Part shown: in pieces, positions 18,158-28,300 of the stretch | How the letters are laid out: each line of letters begins with the position of its first letter | Numbering within the stretch: position 1 is the first letter of the stretch | NCBI GenBank assembly: GCA_021299875.1 | Contig: JAJTEW010000001.1 | Coordinates: forward strand, 425,357-489,356 | Direction of reading: 5' to 3' | DNA from: Comamonadaceae bacterium | Lineage (GTDB): Bacteria > Pseudomonadota > Gammaproteobacteria > Burkholderiales > Burkholderiaceae_C | Length of the DNA stretch: 64,000 nucleotides | Translations under genes and position numbers: made by a program | The notes under the pieces: model-generated | Database searches by the model: none | Seen by the model: the letters and a program-made list of their open reading frames with translations, nothing else | Told to the model about the DNA's origin: nothing

Positions 18158-19813
18158 TCAAACCTCAAGCGGCGGCAAGGAGGCCGGTGCGGCTTCAAAC
18201 AAGCGCCGGGTGTAGTCTTGTTGGGGGTTGGCATACAGCTCGGCGGTGGGGCCTTCTTCTACGATGAGGCCCTGGTGCATCACGATCACGCGGTCGCACA
18301 GCTGGGCGGCCACACGCAGGTCGTGGGTGATGAACAAAAGCCCCAAGCCCAAACGCCCCTGGATCTCGCGCAGCAAATTCAAAATTTGGGCCTGAACGCT
18401 GACATCGAGGGCACTCACCGCCTCATCGGCCACCAGCACCTGGGGGCGACAGGCCAGCGCCCGCGCAATGGCCAAGCGTTGGCGCTGCCCACCGCTGAAC
18501 TGGCTGGGGTAGCGTTGCAAGGCCTCGACCGGCAAACGCACTTGCGCCATCAACTCGGCCGCCAAGGCTTCGGCCTGGGCCCGATTTTGACCAAAGTTCA
18601 TGGCCCCTTCGACCATGGACTGGCCCACCGTGCGGCGCGGGTTGAGCGAGCGGTTGGGGTCTTGGAACACCACCTGCACCAAGCTGCGCAAGGGCCGCAA
18701 ACGGCTCTCGGGCCATTGGGCCACCTCGTGTTCAGCCCAATGGATGTGCCCTTCGGTCGGATCGATCAAGCGGATCAGGCAACGGGCCAAGGTGGACTTG
18801 CCCGAGCCGGACTCACCCACAATGCCCACGGTCTCGCCCGCATGCACCGCGACATGGGCATTTTGCAAAGCGGCCGTGGCGCGGTTGCGCCCCAGCCAGT
18901 CGCGGCTGGCGTAGGTTTTGCCCACACCCTGCCCCGACAACAACACCGCGCCTGAAAATGCGGGCTTGGCGGCAGGCGGCGTCATACCCGGCACGGCCGC
19001 CAGCAACTGGCGCGTGTAAGCGGCTTTCGGGCGGCGCAAGACCTGATCACACGGCCCCCCTTCGACGGCTTCGCCCTGGTTCATGACCAGCACCTCGTCG
19101 GCGATCTCGGCCACCACGCCCATGTCGTGTGTGATGAACAGCACCGCACTGCCCTGCTCGCGCTGCAGGTCGGCAATCAAACGCAAAATCTCTTTTTGGG
19201 TGGTGACATCCAGCGCGGTGGTGGGTTCGTCGCAAATGATGAGTGCGGGCTTGAGCACCACGGCCATGGCGATCACGATGCGCTGACGCTGCCCACCGCT
19301 GAGCTGGTGCGGGTAGCTGCGCAGCATGCGCTCCGGTTCGGGCAGGCGCACCCGCTCGAAGATGCGCAGGATTTCGGCGCGGCGCTGTTCCGCGGGCCAA
19401 TCGGTGTGGGTCGAGAGCAACTCTTCGACTTGGTCACCACAGGTCATGACCGGGTTGAGTGCGGTCATGGGCTCTTGGAACACCATGCCCATGCTGCGCC
19501 CGCGCAAGGCCCGCAAACGCGCTGGCGACGCATTCAGCAAAGACTCGCCTTGCAACACAATCTCGCCGCCACTGGCTTGGAGTTCTTTGGCCAGCAAACC
19601 CATCACGGTGGTGGCCATGACCGATTTGCCCGAGCCCGACTCGCCCACCACGCACAGGGTCTGGCCCGGAAGAATGCTGAGCGACACCCGGTGCACCGCG
19701 TGCACCCGGTCCCCCCCGGGCGGCAAAGACACCGACAAATCCCGAATCGACAACACCGGCACAGGCGTCGACTCTGAAGAAGGCGCAACAGAAGTTGAGG
19801 CCACGGCACTCAT
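18158..19813 (-). CDS. Dipeptide ABC transporter, fused double ATPase (DppD-DppF type)
   Basis: 551 residues containing two complete ABC cassettes, like GsiA/YejF. The first Walker A GESGSGKS is at residues 57-64, with signature LSGGQRQRIVIAMA and Walker B LIICDEPTTALD. The second has GESGSGKSTLARCL, FSGGQRQRLAIARAL and VLVADEAVSALD. Each is followed by an oligopeptide-ABC C-terminal segment. It powers the DppB/DppC permease. I chose the ATG at 19813, which overlaps the stop of the permease gene by one base (TGATG). A far longer upstream reading is an out-of-frame shadow of the permease. It is the fourth gene of the operon. Confidence 0.92.
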   Translation of the reverse strand: MSAVASTSVAPSSESTPVPVLSIRDLSVSLPPGGDRVHAVHRVSLSILPGQTLCVVGESGSGKSVMATTVMGLLAKELQASGGEIVLQGESLLNASPARLRALRGRSMGMVFQEPMTALNPVMTCGDQVEELLSTHTDWPAEQRRAEILRIFERVRLPEPERMLRSYPHQLSGGQRQRIVIAMAVVLKPALIICDEPTTALDVTTQKEILRLIADLQREQGSAVLFITHDMGVVAEIADEVLVMNQGEAVEGGPCDQVLRRPKAAYTRQLLAAVPGMTPPAAKPAFSGAVLLSGQGVGKTYASRDWLGRNRATAALQNAHVAVHAGETVGIVGESGSGKSTLARCLIRLIDPTEGHIHWAEHEVAQWPESRLRPLRSLVQVVFQDPNRSLNPRRTVGQSMVEGAMNFGQNRAQAEALAAELMAQVRLPVEALQRYPSQFSGGQRQRLAIARALACRPQVLVADEAVSALDVSVQAQILNLLREIQGRLGLGLLFITHDLRVAAQLCDRVIVMHQGLIVEEGPTAELYANPQQDYTRRLFEAAPASLPPLEV

Positions 19814-20637
19814 CACGCACCCCTTTTGGCAAATTTGGGGTCGAGCACATCGCGCAAACCATCGCCCAACAAATTCACCGCCAGCACCGTGGGCACCAAA
19901 AACAAAGCCGGGTACAGCACATTGCCCGGGTACTGGCTGAACTGCACCCGGCCCTCGGCCATGATGTTGCCCCAGGTCGGGATGTCGGCGGGCAAACCCA
20001 GCCCCAAGAAACTCAAAATCGCTTCGGTCAAGACGGCACTGGCCGCGATGAAGGTGCCTTGGACGATCAAGGGCGCCATGGCATTGGGCAAGATGTGCCG
20101 CCACAAAATGACGGGTGTGGGCGTGGCCAAGGCGCGCGCGGCCTCGACAAAAGGTTCTTCGCGCAAGGACAACACCAAGGAACGCACCAAGCGGGTGACG
20201 CGCGGAATTTCGGGCACGGCGATGGCCACCACCACGGTCCACAACTGCGCACCCAAAGCGGCCACCAAAGCAATCGCCAACAAGATGGCGGGGATCGCCA
20301 TCAACCCGTCCATGAAGCGCATCAACACCGCGTCCACCGACCGAAAATAACCCGCCAACATGCCCAAAGTGCCGCCCACCAGCAGGGCGGCCAAGGCGGT
20401 GAACAAGCCGACCAACAACGACACCCGCGTGCCATACAAAACCCGGCTGTAAATGTCTCGCCCGAAGTTGTCCCCCACCGTGCCCGACAAGGTGTTGATG
20501 TGGCCCGAGTCCATGGCCGCCGGGTCGACCGTGCCCATCCAAGGGGCCAAACCTGCGATCAGAAGCAGCAGACCCAACACACCCGCCCCAAATCGGATGG
20601 AGGTGTTGGCCAGCAATTGAGAAGCCAAGGGTTTCAT
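19813..20637 (-). CDS. Dipeptide ABC transporter permease (DppC type)
   Basis: 274 residues with about six membrane helices: one N-terminal (about 14-34), a periplasmic loop with DPAAMDSGHINTLSGTVGDNFGRDIYSRVLYGTR, then a five-helix permease core. The cytoplasmic EAA loop is EEPFVEAARALATPTPVILWRHILPNAMAPL. It pairs with the DppB-like subunit encoded 5 bases upstream to form the inner-membrane channel. The ATG at 20637 (MKPLASQ) lies just after the dppB stop; it shares one base with the ATPase gene. Confidence 0.9.
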   Translation of the reverse strand: MKPLASQLLANTSIRFGAGVLGLLLLIAGLAPWMGTVDPAAMDSGHINTLSGTVGDNFGRDIYSRVLYGTRVSLLVGLFTALAALLVGGTLGMLAGYFRSVDAVLMRFMDGLMAIPAILLAIALVAALGAQLWTVVVAIAVPEIPRVTRLVRSLVLSLREEPFVEAARALATPTPVILWRHILPNAMAPLIVQGTFIAASAVLTEAILSFLGLGLPADIPTWGNIMAEGRVQFSQYPGNVLYPALFLVPTVLAVNLLGDGLRDVLDPKFAKRGA

Positions 20638-20642
20638 GGTGA

Positions 20643-21596
20643 TCAGTAACGGATGCGCGGGTCGAGCCACAGATAGCTCAAGTCAACCAGCAAATTGATC
20701 AGCACATACAGCGCACTGAAAAACAAGACCACGCCCTGAATGACCGGAAAGTCCCGGTTGAGCACCGCGTCCACGGTCAACGACCCCAAACCCGGGATGG
20801 CGTAGACCGTCTCGGTCACCACCACACCGCCAATCAACAAGGCCACGCCGATGCCAATGACGGTGACGATGGGCACCGCCGCATTGCTCAGCGCATGGCG
20901 CATCAAGACGGCCTGCTCGGTCACCCCTTTGGCACGCGCCGTGCGGATGTAGTCTTCGGTCAGGGCCTCCGACACACTGGCCCGCGTGACCCGCGCAATC
21001 AAGGCCACATAAATGGTGGCCAAACTGAGCCAAGGCAAGACCAGTTGCCATGCCCAGGCCTCCACCCCTTGCGAAGCTGGCCCCAGCAAACGCTTGTAGC
21101 CCTGCACCGGGAACCATTTGAGCTCGATGGCAAAGATGTAGATGAGCACGTAACCGATGACAAACACCGGCACCGAAAAACCGGCCACGGCAAACCCCGA
21201 CAAGATGCGGTCGAGCCAACCGCCCATGCGCCAAGCAGCCAAAGTGCCCAAAGGCACCGCCACCAACACAGCCAAGAACATGGTGCCCGCCGCCAGCGAC
21301 AGGGTCGGCTCAATGCGCTGGCCAATCAACTCCAACACCGATTTACCCAGGTAAAAGGAATACCCCAAATCACCTTGGAGCACACCACTGAACCAGATCC
21401 AAAATTGGGTCCAAAGCGGTTCACTCAAACCCAATTGATCACGGATCCGGTCAATGTCTTCGTTGGTGGCGTTGTTGCCCGCAATCACCGCTGCCGGATC
21501 ACCCGGCGTGAGACGCAAGATCAGGAAGACCACCACTGCCACCGTCAACAAGACAGGGATCAGCGACAGCAATCGCTGCATCAAAAAACGCAACAT
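20643..21596 (-). CDS. Dipeptide ABC transporter permease (DppB type)
   Basis: 317 residues. The N-terminal anchor MLRFLMQRLLSLIPVLLTVAVVVFLILRLTPGDPA is the classic DppB start, followed by the periplasmic LGLSEPLWTQFWIWFSGVLQGDLGYSF segment, about six helices in all, and the EAA loop EDYIRTARAKGVTEQAVLMRHALSNAAVPIV. It ends with the family tail VDLSYLWLDPRIRY. The gene is 59 bases downstream of the binding protein gene and 5 bases before dppC. Confidence 0.92.
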   Translation of the reverse strand: MLRFLMQRLLSLIPVLLTVAVVVFLILRLTPGDPAAVIAGNNATNEDIDRIRDQLGLSEPLWTQFWIWFSGVLQGDLGYSFYLGKSVLELIGQRIEPTLSLAAGTMFLAVLVAVPLGTLAAWRMGGWLDRILSGFAVAGFSVPVFVIGYVLIYIFAIELKWFPVQGYKRLLGPASQGVEAWAWQLVLPWLSLATIYVALIARVTRASVSEALTEDYIRTARAKGVTEQAVLMRHALSNAAVPIVTVIGIGVALLIGGVVVTETVYAIPGLGSLTVDAVLNRDFPVIQGVVLFFSALYVLINLLVDLSYLWLDPRIRY

Positions 21597-21655
21597 GGGG
21601 GCTTTCGTGACGCTGCAAAACGTTCAAAGTCGGCACGCGGGCGTGCCGACCCGAA

Positions 21656-23230
21656 TCAATTTTTCTTGATGTTCCAGTAAACCTGAGCACCTGCAGGCAC
21701 CAAGCCCGAGATGTTTTTGCGCAGCGCAGCCGGGTTGAAGTACTGACCCAATGGCACGTGCGAGGCGGTTTCCATGGCGCGCAGCTGAATTTGCTCGGCA
21801 ATCTGCTTTTTCTGCGCGTCGCTGGTGGCCTGGGCGAACTTGACCTTCAAGTCCTCGATCTGTTTGTCATCCTGCCAACCGAACCACCCCCGGTCACCGG
21901 CCGCGTTCATCATGGCCATGGTCAAGGGGTTGAGGATGTCGCCCGCCGTCCAGGCCGTCATGAAAGCGTTCCAGCCGCCTTGGGCCGGCGCATCCTTTTT
22001 GGCGCGGCGTGCCACCAGCGTGGCCCAATCCATTTGCTGCATGTCCACTTTGAAGCCCGCAGCCTCCAGTTGCTGTTTGGCCACCAAGGGCAGTTTGGCG
22101 ATCGAGGCCAAATCGGTCGGGCGCATCAAGAGCACGGGGGTGCCGTCATAACCGGCTTCTTTCAGCATTTGGGCGGCCTTTTTGGGGTCGGCCATGCCGG
22201 TGTAGATGCCCATTTTGTCGCTGGCCAGCGGCGTGCCGCAGGGGTAGATGCTCTTGCAAAAAGCAAACATGCCCGGTGCGCCCACCTGGGTTTTCAGGTG
22301 CGCCTCTTGACCCAAAGCGACCAGGGCCGCCTGGCGGATCTTGACGTTGTTGAAAGGCGCATGCAGGTGGTTGAAGCGGAAAATGAACTGCAGACCGGCC
22401 GGCTGGGCGTCCACGATCTGGATGTCTTTTTGCGCCTTCAAAGAGGAATACTGCTCGAAGGTGGGCTGCTCAACAATGTCGACCTCGCCCGCCACCAAGG
22501 CATTGAACTGGGTTTGTGGGTCACGGATGATGACCCACTCCACGCGGTCCACATGCACGGCTTTGCCGCCAGTTGTGCCGTCTGGCGCCTCAGTGCGCGG
22601 CTTGTACTTGTCGTTTTTCGCATAGACCAAGCGCTCACCCGGTTTGTATTCTTCGGCCACAAAGCGGTAGGGGCCAGAACCCACATGTTCTTTGATCTGC
22701 TCGGTGCCCGGTGTGGCGGCAACGCGAGCGGGCATGATGAACAGCACGTTCGACGAAGGCTTGCCCAAGGCTTCCAACATCACGCCAAAAGGCTGCTTGA
22801 GTTTGATGACAAAGGTCTTGGCGTCGGGGGCACTGTAGTTGTCCACGCTTTTGGCCATAACACCGCCAAAACTGTCGCGACTGGACCAGCGCTTGATGGA
22901 AGCCACCACGTCTTCGCTGGTCACCGCTTTGCCGTCATGAAACTCCAAGCCATCGCGCAGTTTGAAAGTCCAGGTCAGGTTGTCTTTGCTGACCGTCCAC
23001 TTGTCCACCATCTGGGGCTTGACCTTGCCCGACAAATCGGTGCCAAACAAGGTGTCGTAAATCATGTACCCGTGATTGCGGGTGACAAATGCCGTGCTCC
23101 AAACCGGGTCCAGGATGGTCACGTTGGCATGGGGCACCACCTTGAGGGTCTTGGTTTGGGCCTGAACAGCCCAAGGGCTCAACAAGGCAGCAGACAAGGT
23201 AGCGAGGGCAAAAAGAGAACGACGTTTCAT
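21656..23230 (-). CDS. Peptide ABC transporter substrate-binding protein (family 5)
   Basis: 524 residues, periplasmic. The N-terminal signal peptide MKRRSLFALATLSAALLSPWAVQAQ (written here as its two parts, basic start and hydrophobic core, cleaved after VQA near residue 24) supports the ATG at 23230. The mature part shows the SBP_bac_5 pattern: TILDPVWSTAFVTRNHGYMIYDTLF, WTFKLRDGLEFHDGKAVTSEDVVASIKRW and the C-terminal lobe. Family members bind oligopeptides, but also nickel, glutathione or other ligands. It opens the operon, divergent from an amidase gene 61 bases away. Confidence 0.9.
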   Translation of the reverse strand: MKRRSLFALATLSAALLSPWAVQAQTKTLKVVPHANVTILDPVWSTAFVTRNHGYMIYDTLFGTDLSGKVKPQMVDKWTVSKDNLTWTFKLRDGLEFHDGKAVTSEDVVASIKRWSSRDSFGGVMAKSVDNYSAPDAKTFVIKLKQPFGVMLEALGKPSSNVLFIMPARVAATPGTEQIKEHVGSGPYRFVAEEYKPGERLVYAKNDKYKPRTEAPDGTTGGKAVHVDRVEWVIIRDPQTQFNALVAGEVDIVEQPTFEQYSSLKAQKDIQIVDAQPAGLQFIFRFNHLHAPFNNVKIRQAALVALGQEAHLKTQVGAPGMFAFCKSIYPCGTPLASDKMGIYTGMADPKKAAQMLKEAGYDGTPVLLMRPTDLASIAKLPLVAKQQLEAAGFKVDMQQMDWATLVARRAKKDAPAQGGWNAFMTAWTAGDILNPLTMAMMNAAGDRGWFGWQDDKQIEDLKVKFAQATSDAQKKQIAEQIQLRAMETASHVPLGQYFNPAALRKNISGLVPAGAQVYWNIKKN

Positions 23231-23291
23231 AAAACCACTCCAGTCAATAGGGCGACATGATCCAGCGAACGGTATCACTAAAAATCAGAGG
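23231..23291. promoter_or_regulatory. Divergent promoter region, transporter operon / amidase
   Basis: This 61-base gap must contain the start signals of both the minus-strand transporter operon and the plus-strand amidase. It is AT-richer than its flanks. I see no clear operator palindrome. Confidence 0.45.
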
Positions 23292-24737
23292 ATGAAACCC
23301 TCCAGAACGCACATTACCGATTTCAGCGCTGAAGACTTGTCTCGTGCGATACACCAACGTCACGTGTCGTGCCATGAGGTCATGCAAGCGACGCTGGCAC
23401 AGGTGGACCGATTCAACCCCGGCAGCAACGCCATCGTCAGTCGTGTCGATAGCGAGGCGTTGCTGCGCCAAGCGCAAGAACGCGACGCCCAACTGGCGCG
23501 GGGTGAATCCATGGGCTGGATGCACGGCATGCCCCAAGCCATCAAGGATTTGGCCAACGTGCAGGGCCTGCGCACCAGCCTGGGCAGCCCACTCATGAAA
23601 GACTTTGTGGCCAGCGAGGACGGCCTGATGGCCCAGCGCATGAAAGCCGCAGGCGCCATCGTCATTGGCAAAACCAACACGCCCGAGTTTGGCCTGGGCT
23701 CGCACACCTTCAACGAGGTGTTTGGCCCCACCCGCAATGCCTGGGACCCCACCACATCCGCCGGCGGCAGCAGCGGCGGCGCGGCTGTGGCACTGGCCCA
23801 ACGCATGTTGCCGGTGGCCGATGGGTCCGACTTCATGGGCAGTTTGCGCAACCCGGCAGGCTGGAACCATGTGTTTGGCATGCGGCCCTCACAAGGGCGG
23901 GTGCCCATGCAGCCGGCACAAGACGTCTTCATGGCACAACTGGTCACCGAAGGCCCCATGGCCCGGCATGTAGCCGACCTGGCTCTTTTGCTGTCGGTGC
24001 AGGCCGGCCCCCACCCGGCCAGCCCCCTGAGCCTGTCCGATGACCCCGCCGTTTTTGCAGGCGCACTGGACAGCGACCCGAAAGGCCAGCGCGTGGGCTG
24101 GCTGGGCGACCTGCAAGGCTACCTGCCCATGGAGAGCGGCATTCTGGCGGTGTGCGAATCGGCACTGAAAAGCTTTTCCGACATGGGCTGCAACGTGGAC
24201 GAAGCCCGGCTGGGCATGCCGCCCGAACAAATTTGGCAAACCTGGCTGGTCTGGCGGCAGGCCCTGGTGAGGCCGCGCATCGCGCCTTTGCTGGTCAACC
24301 CAAGCAACCGGGCGCTCATCAAAGCCGAGGCGCTCTGGGAGCACGACCAATCCCTCACCCTGTCCGGGGCGCAATTCATGGGCGCCAGCGCCAGCCGCAC
24401 CCGCTTTTATCTGAGCATGCTGCAGCTGTTTGAAAAATTCGACGTGCTGGCCATTCCGGTGGCCCAGGTTTGGCCGTTTGATGTGAACCTGCGCTGGCCG
24501 CAAAGCGTTGCCGGTCGCACCATGGACACCTACCACCGCTGGATGGAGGTGGTCATTTACGCCACCTTGGCGGGTTTACCATCCATCAGCGTGCCTGCGG
24601 GCTTTGGCAATAACGGTTTGCCCATGGGCCTGGCGTTGATTGGGAAACCGCAGGGCGATTGGGACTTGTTGAAGTTGGCCCACGCCTACGAAATGGCCAA
24701 CCAAGACATGATCGCCCGGCGTCCGCCAGGCGTGTGA
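23292..24737 (+). CDS. Amidase, amidase-signature family (second copy, divergent)
   Basis: 481 residues. The catalytic Lys85 (QAIKDL), cis-Ser160 (SAGGSSGG) and nucleophile Ser184 (MGSLRNPAG) are in place with the standard spacing. The usual GxD-x-GGS context is changed to DGSDFMGS, and the protein is only distantly similar to the amidase at 15086, so the two are not a recent duplication. It is transcribed away from the peptide transporter operon across a 61-base gap, suggesting shared control. A role in amide or peptide-amide hydrolysis is inferred; it could also be a half-amidase for a specific nitrogen compound. Confidence 0.88.
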   Translation: MKPSRTHITDFSAEDLSRAIHQRHVSCHEVMQATLAQVDRFNPGSNAIVSRVDSEALLRQAQERDAQLARGESMGWMHGMPQAIKDLANVQGLRTSLGSPLMKDFVASEDGLMAQRMKAAGAIVIGKTNTPEFGLGSHTFNEVFGPTRNAWDPTTSAGGSSGGAAVALAQRMLPVADGSDFMGSLRNPAGWNHVFGMRPSQGRVPMQPAQDVFMAQLVTEGPMARHVADLALLLSVQAGPHPASPLSLSDDPAVFAGALDSDPKGQRVGWLGDLQGYLPMESGILAVCESALKSFSDMGCNVDEARLGMPPEQIWQTWLVWRQALVRPRIAPLLVNPSNRALIKAEALWEHDQSLTLSGAQFMGASASRTRFYLSMLQLFEKFDVLAIPVAQVWPFDVNLRWPQSVAGRTMDTYHRWMEVVIYATLAGLPSISVPAGFGNNGLPMGLALIGKPQGDWDLLKLAHAYEMANQDMIARRPPGV

Positions 24738-24747
24738 ATGGACCGAT

Positions 24748-25182
24748 TCAGTTTTGCTGCCAAGGCAGGCCGCGAAAGCGCCAGCCGCCTTTGACACCCC
24801 GGTGCGCCTGATCGTCCGGATCACCCTCAAAGCCTTCCAGAATGTTGTAGGCCTGCAAGCCCAATTCGGTGGCGCGCTGGGCAGCCGCAATGGAGCGCAC
24901 CCCGCTGCGGCACAGCAGCACCAGTTTTTTGCCGCCCGCGCCAAGGGCTTGCACGCCCGCGTCAAAGTCGGGGTTCACCGCCATGCCGGGCCACTGCTTC
25001 CAGGCCAAAGCATGGGCACCGGGCACAAAGCCGACCCAAGCGCGCTCGGCGTCGGTGCGCACGTCCACCAATTCGGCCTCGCCCGACTGCAGCCAGGCCC
25101 AGGCCTGCTCGGGTGAAACATCGCCTGCATAACCGGTGGCCGCTGGGATGGAGGAGGTTGTGGGTGTTGTTGCTGAGGTCAT
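24748..25182 (-). CDS. Rhodanese-like domain protein
   Basis: 144 residues, one rhodanese domain (about 24-130). The active-site loop LLCRSGVRS has the catalytic Cys91 and the six-residue CRSGVRS loop of thiosulfate or persulfide sulfurtransferases. VDVRTDAERAWVGFVPGAHALAW is the family N-terminal signature. Thr/Ser-rich first 20 residues look disordered, not a signal peptide. I chose the ATG at 25182; a TTG eight codons upstream is in frame. It converges with the amidase gene (10 bases between stops). Physiological sulfur acceptor unknown. Confidence 0.85.
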   Translation of the reverse strand: MTSATTPTTSSIPAATGYAGDVSPEQAWAWLQSGEAELVDVRTDAERAWVGFVPGAHALAWKQWPGMAVNPDFDAGVQALGAGGKKLVLLCRSGVRSIAAAQRATELGLQAYNILEGFEGDPDDQAHRGVKGGWRFRGLPWQQN

Positions 25183-25278
25183 GGTGGGCTCATTCAAGAA
25201 GGTCAATGCGGGTTGTGACCCCTTTGCACGGGGTCATGGGCACAAATCATAGCTTTTTGCTTGCGCGCCACCGTGTCC

Positions 25279-25334
25279 GTGACAGGACAAGCTGCAGCGG
25301 CTAAGATGCGGGTTTTGGTTGACGTTTACGTCAA
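25279..25334 (+). promoter_or_regulatory. icmF promoter with palindromic operator
   Basis: GTGACA (25279-25284), a 17-base spacer and TAAGAT (25302-25307) make a plausible sigma-70 promoter. Just after the expected start lies the perfect inverted repeat TTGACGT-TT-ACGTCAA (25319-25334), followed by further ACGTC repeats. The site resembles the ACGT-rich palindromes reported for MerR-type LiuR regulators of acyl-CoA and branched-chain amino acid genes. The palindrome is seen; the regulator identity is inference. Confidence 0.55.
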
Positions 25335-25379
25335 CGTCAACGTCCCGATCAAGCAATCGCTCTCTACCGGAGTCGCCCC

Positions 25380-28300
25380 ATGACCGATCTGTCCGCCGAA
25401 TTCAAAGCCTTGGCCGAATACCGCCCCACCCACAAGGTGCGTTTTGTCACCGCCGCTTCTCTGTTTGACGGCCACGACGCGGCCATCAACATCATGCGCC
25501 GCATCCTACAAAGCATGGGCGCCGAAGTCATTCACTTGGGCCACAACCGTTCGGTGGACGAGGTGGTGACCGCCGCCCTGCAAGAAGACGCCCAAGGCAT
25601 CGCCATCAGCTCCTACCAAGGCGGGCACAACGAATACTTCACCTACATGACCGAACTGCTCAAGGCCCGCGGAGGTGAGCACATCCAGGTGTTTGGCGGC
25701 GGCGGTGGCGTGATCGTGCCGTCCGAGATCCGCATGCTGGCCGAGCATGGCGTGCGCATTTTCAGCCCCGAAGATGGCCAAAAAATGGGCCTGGCCGGGA
25801 TGATCGGCGAAATGGTCATGCGCTGCGACAAAGACGTGAGTCCCCTGGCCCCCAAAGACGTGGCAGCGATTCAGGGTCACGCCGAGATGCACTGGCGCGC
25901 TCTGGCGCAACTGATCACGGCACTGGAAAACGACAAGGCCGACGCAAAAGTGGTGGCGGCTGTGCGTGAGCAGGCTGCAACCCAAAAGGTGCCCGTGCTG
26001 GGCATCACCGGCACCGGCGGTGCGGGCAAGTCTTCTCTGACCGACGAATTGATCCGTCGCCTGCGCCTGGACCAGGACGACGCGCTGCGCGTGGCCGTCA
26101 TTTCCATCGACCCTTCGCGCCGCAAGAGCGGTGGCGCCCTGTTGGGCGACCGCATCCGCATGAATGCGATTTCACCTTGGTCACAAGGCCCACGCGTGTT
26201 CATGCGCTCGCTGGCCACACGCGACTTCGGCAGTGAAATTTCAGCCGCTCTGCCCGACGTGGTGGCGGCCTGCAAGGTGGCGGGCTTTGACTTGATCGTG
26301 GTCGAGACCTCCGGCATCGGCCAGGGTGACGCCGCCATCGTGCCGCATGTGGATGTGCCCATGTACGTGATGACACCCGAGTTCGGCGCGGCCAGCCAGC
26401 TCGAAAAAATCGACATGCTGGACTTTGCCGAATTCGTGGCCATCAACAAGTTCGACCGCAAGGGCGCGTCTGACGCTCTGCGCGACGTGGCCAAGCAGGT
26501 ACAACGCAACAAAGAAGCCTGGACCGTGCCCACCGAGCACATGCCGGTGTTTGGCACCATGGCCGCCCGCTTCAACGACGACGGTGTGACGGCCCTGTAC
26601 CAAGCCCTCAAGGCCCGACTGGCCGAGCTGGGCATGAAGACCACCGAGGGCCGTTTGCCTGTGGTCAAGGTGCGCTACAGCACCCACCAGAACCCCGTGG
26701 TGCCTTCCGCACGCACGCGTTATCTGGCGGAGATCAGCGACACCGTGCGCGGTTACAAAAAGCGCGCCATCGACCAGTCGCGCCTGGCGCGCGAAATCCA
26801 GCAACTGCGCGCTGCCGCCCGCATGCTCGAAGTGGGCAAATCCGGTCGCGCCAAGGCCGCCGAAGCCGCGATAGACCTGGCCGTGAGCCGCGAGCAAACG
26901 CAAGACCCCACAGCACGAAAACTGCTGGCCCAGTGGCCCGACATGCAAAAAGCCTATGCGGGCGACGAGTACGTGGTGAAGATCCGCGACAAGGAAATCC
27001 GCACCGCGCTCACAACCAAATCGCTGAGCGGCACGACCATCCGCAAAGTCGCCCTGCCCCAATACGAAGACGATGGCGAAGTGCTCAAGTGGCTGATGCT
27101 GGACAACGTGCCCGGCAGCTACCCCTACACCGCGGGCACCTTTGCCTTCAAGCGCGAAGGCGAAGACCCGACCCGCATGTTCGCCGGTGAAGGTGACCCC
27201 TTCCGCACCAACCGCCGCTTCAAGCTGGTGTCAGAGGGCCTGCCCGCCAAGCGCTTGTCCACGGCGTTTGACTCGGTCACGCTGTACGGCAACGACCCCG
27301 ACCTGCGCCCCGACATCTACGGCAAGATCGGCAACTCGGGCGTGAACGTGGCCACGCTCGACGACATGAAGGTGCTGTACTCGGGCTTTGACCTGTGCAA
27401 CCCGACCACCAGCGTGTCGATGACCATCAACGGTCCCGCGCCGTCGATCCTGGCCATGTTCATGAACACGGCGATTGACCAGAACCTCGACAAGTTCAAG
27501 CTTGAGAACGGTCGCGAGCCCACCGAAACCGAAGCCGCCAAGATACGCGAATGGGTGCTGCAGAACGTGCGCGGCACGGTGCAGGCCGACATCCTGAAAG
27601 AAGACCAAGGCCAAAACACCTGCATCTTCTCGACCGAGTTTTCATTGAAGGTGATGGGCGACATCGCGCAATACTTTGTGCACCACGACGTGCGCAATTT
27701 CTACTCGGTGTCCATCAGCGGTTACCACATCGCCGAAGCCGGTGCCAACCCGATCAGCCAGCTGGCCTTCACGCTGAGTAACGGCTTCACCTTTGTGGAA
27801 GCGTACCTGGCGCGCGGCATGCACATCGACGACTTCGCGCCCAACCTCTCCTTCTTCTTCAGCAACGGCATGGACCCCGAGTACACCGTCATGGGCCGTG
27901 TGGCGCGCCGCATCTGGGCGGTGGCCATGAAAGAAAAATACGGCGCCAACGAGCGCAGCCAAAAGCTCAAATACCACATCCAAACATCGGGCCGCTCGCT
28001 GCACGCACAAGAGATCCAGTTCAACGACATCCGCACCACACTGCAAGCGTTGATTGCGATCTACGACAACTGCAACAGTCTGCACACCAACGCGTTTGAC
28101 GAAGCCATCACCACACCCACCGAAGACTCGGTGCGCCGCGCCATGGCGATCCAGATGATCATCAACCGCGAGTGGGGTTTGGCCAAAAACGAAAACCCGA
28201 GCCAAGGTGCCTTCATCATCGAAGAGCTGACCGAGTTGCTGGAGGAAGCGGTGCTGGCCGAGTTCGAGAAAATCGCCGAGCGCGGCGGCGTGTTGGGCGC

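Noticed and set aside
19814..20542. N-terminal extension of the fused ATPase
   Set aside because: It is an alternative frame of the DppC-type permease; the ATPase begins at 19813.
25217..25237. GACCCC...GGGGTC hairpin upstream of the rhodanese gene
   Set aside because: No T-run on either strand and placed upstream of a gene start; not a convincing terminator or riboswitch.
25207..25379. Possible cobalamin riboswitch before the B12 enzyme gene icmF
   Set aside because: The region is too short and lacks the conserved B12-box; the palindromic operator explains the structure better.
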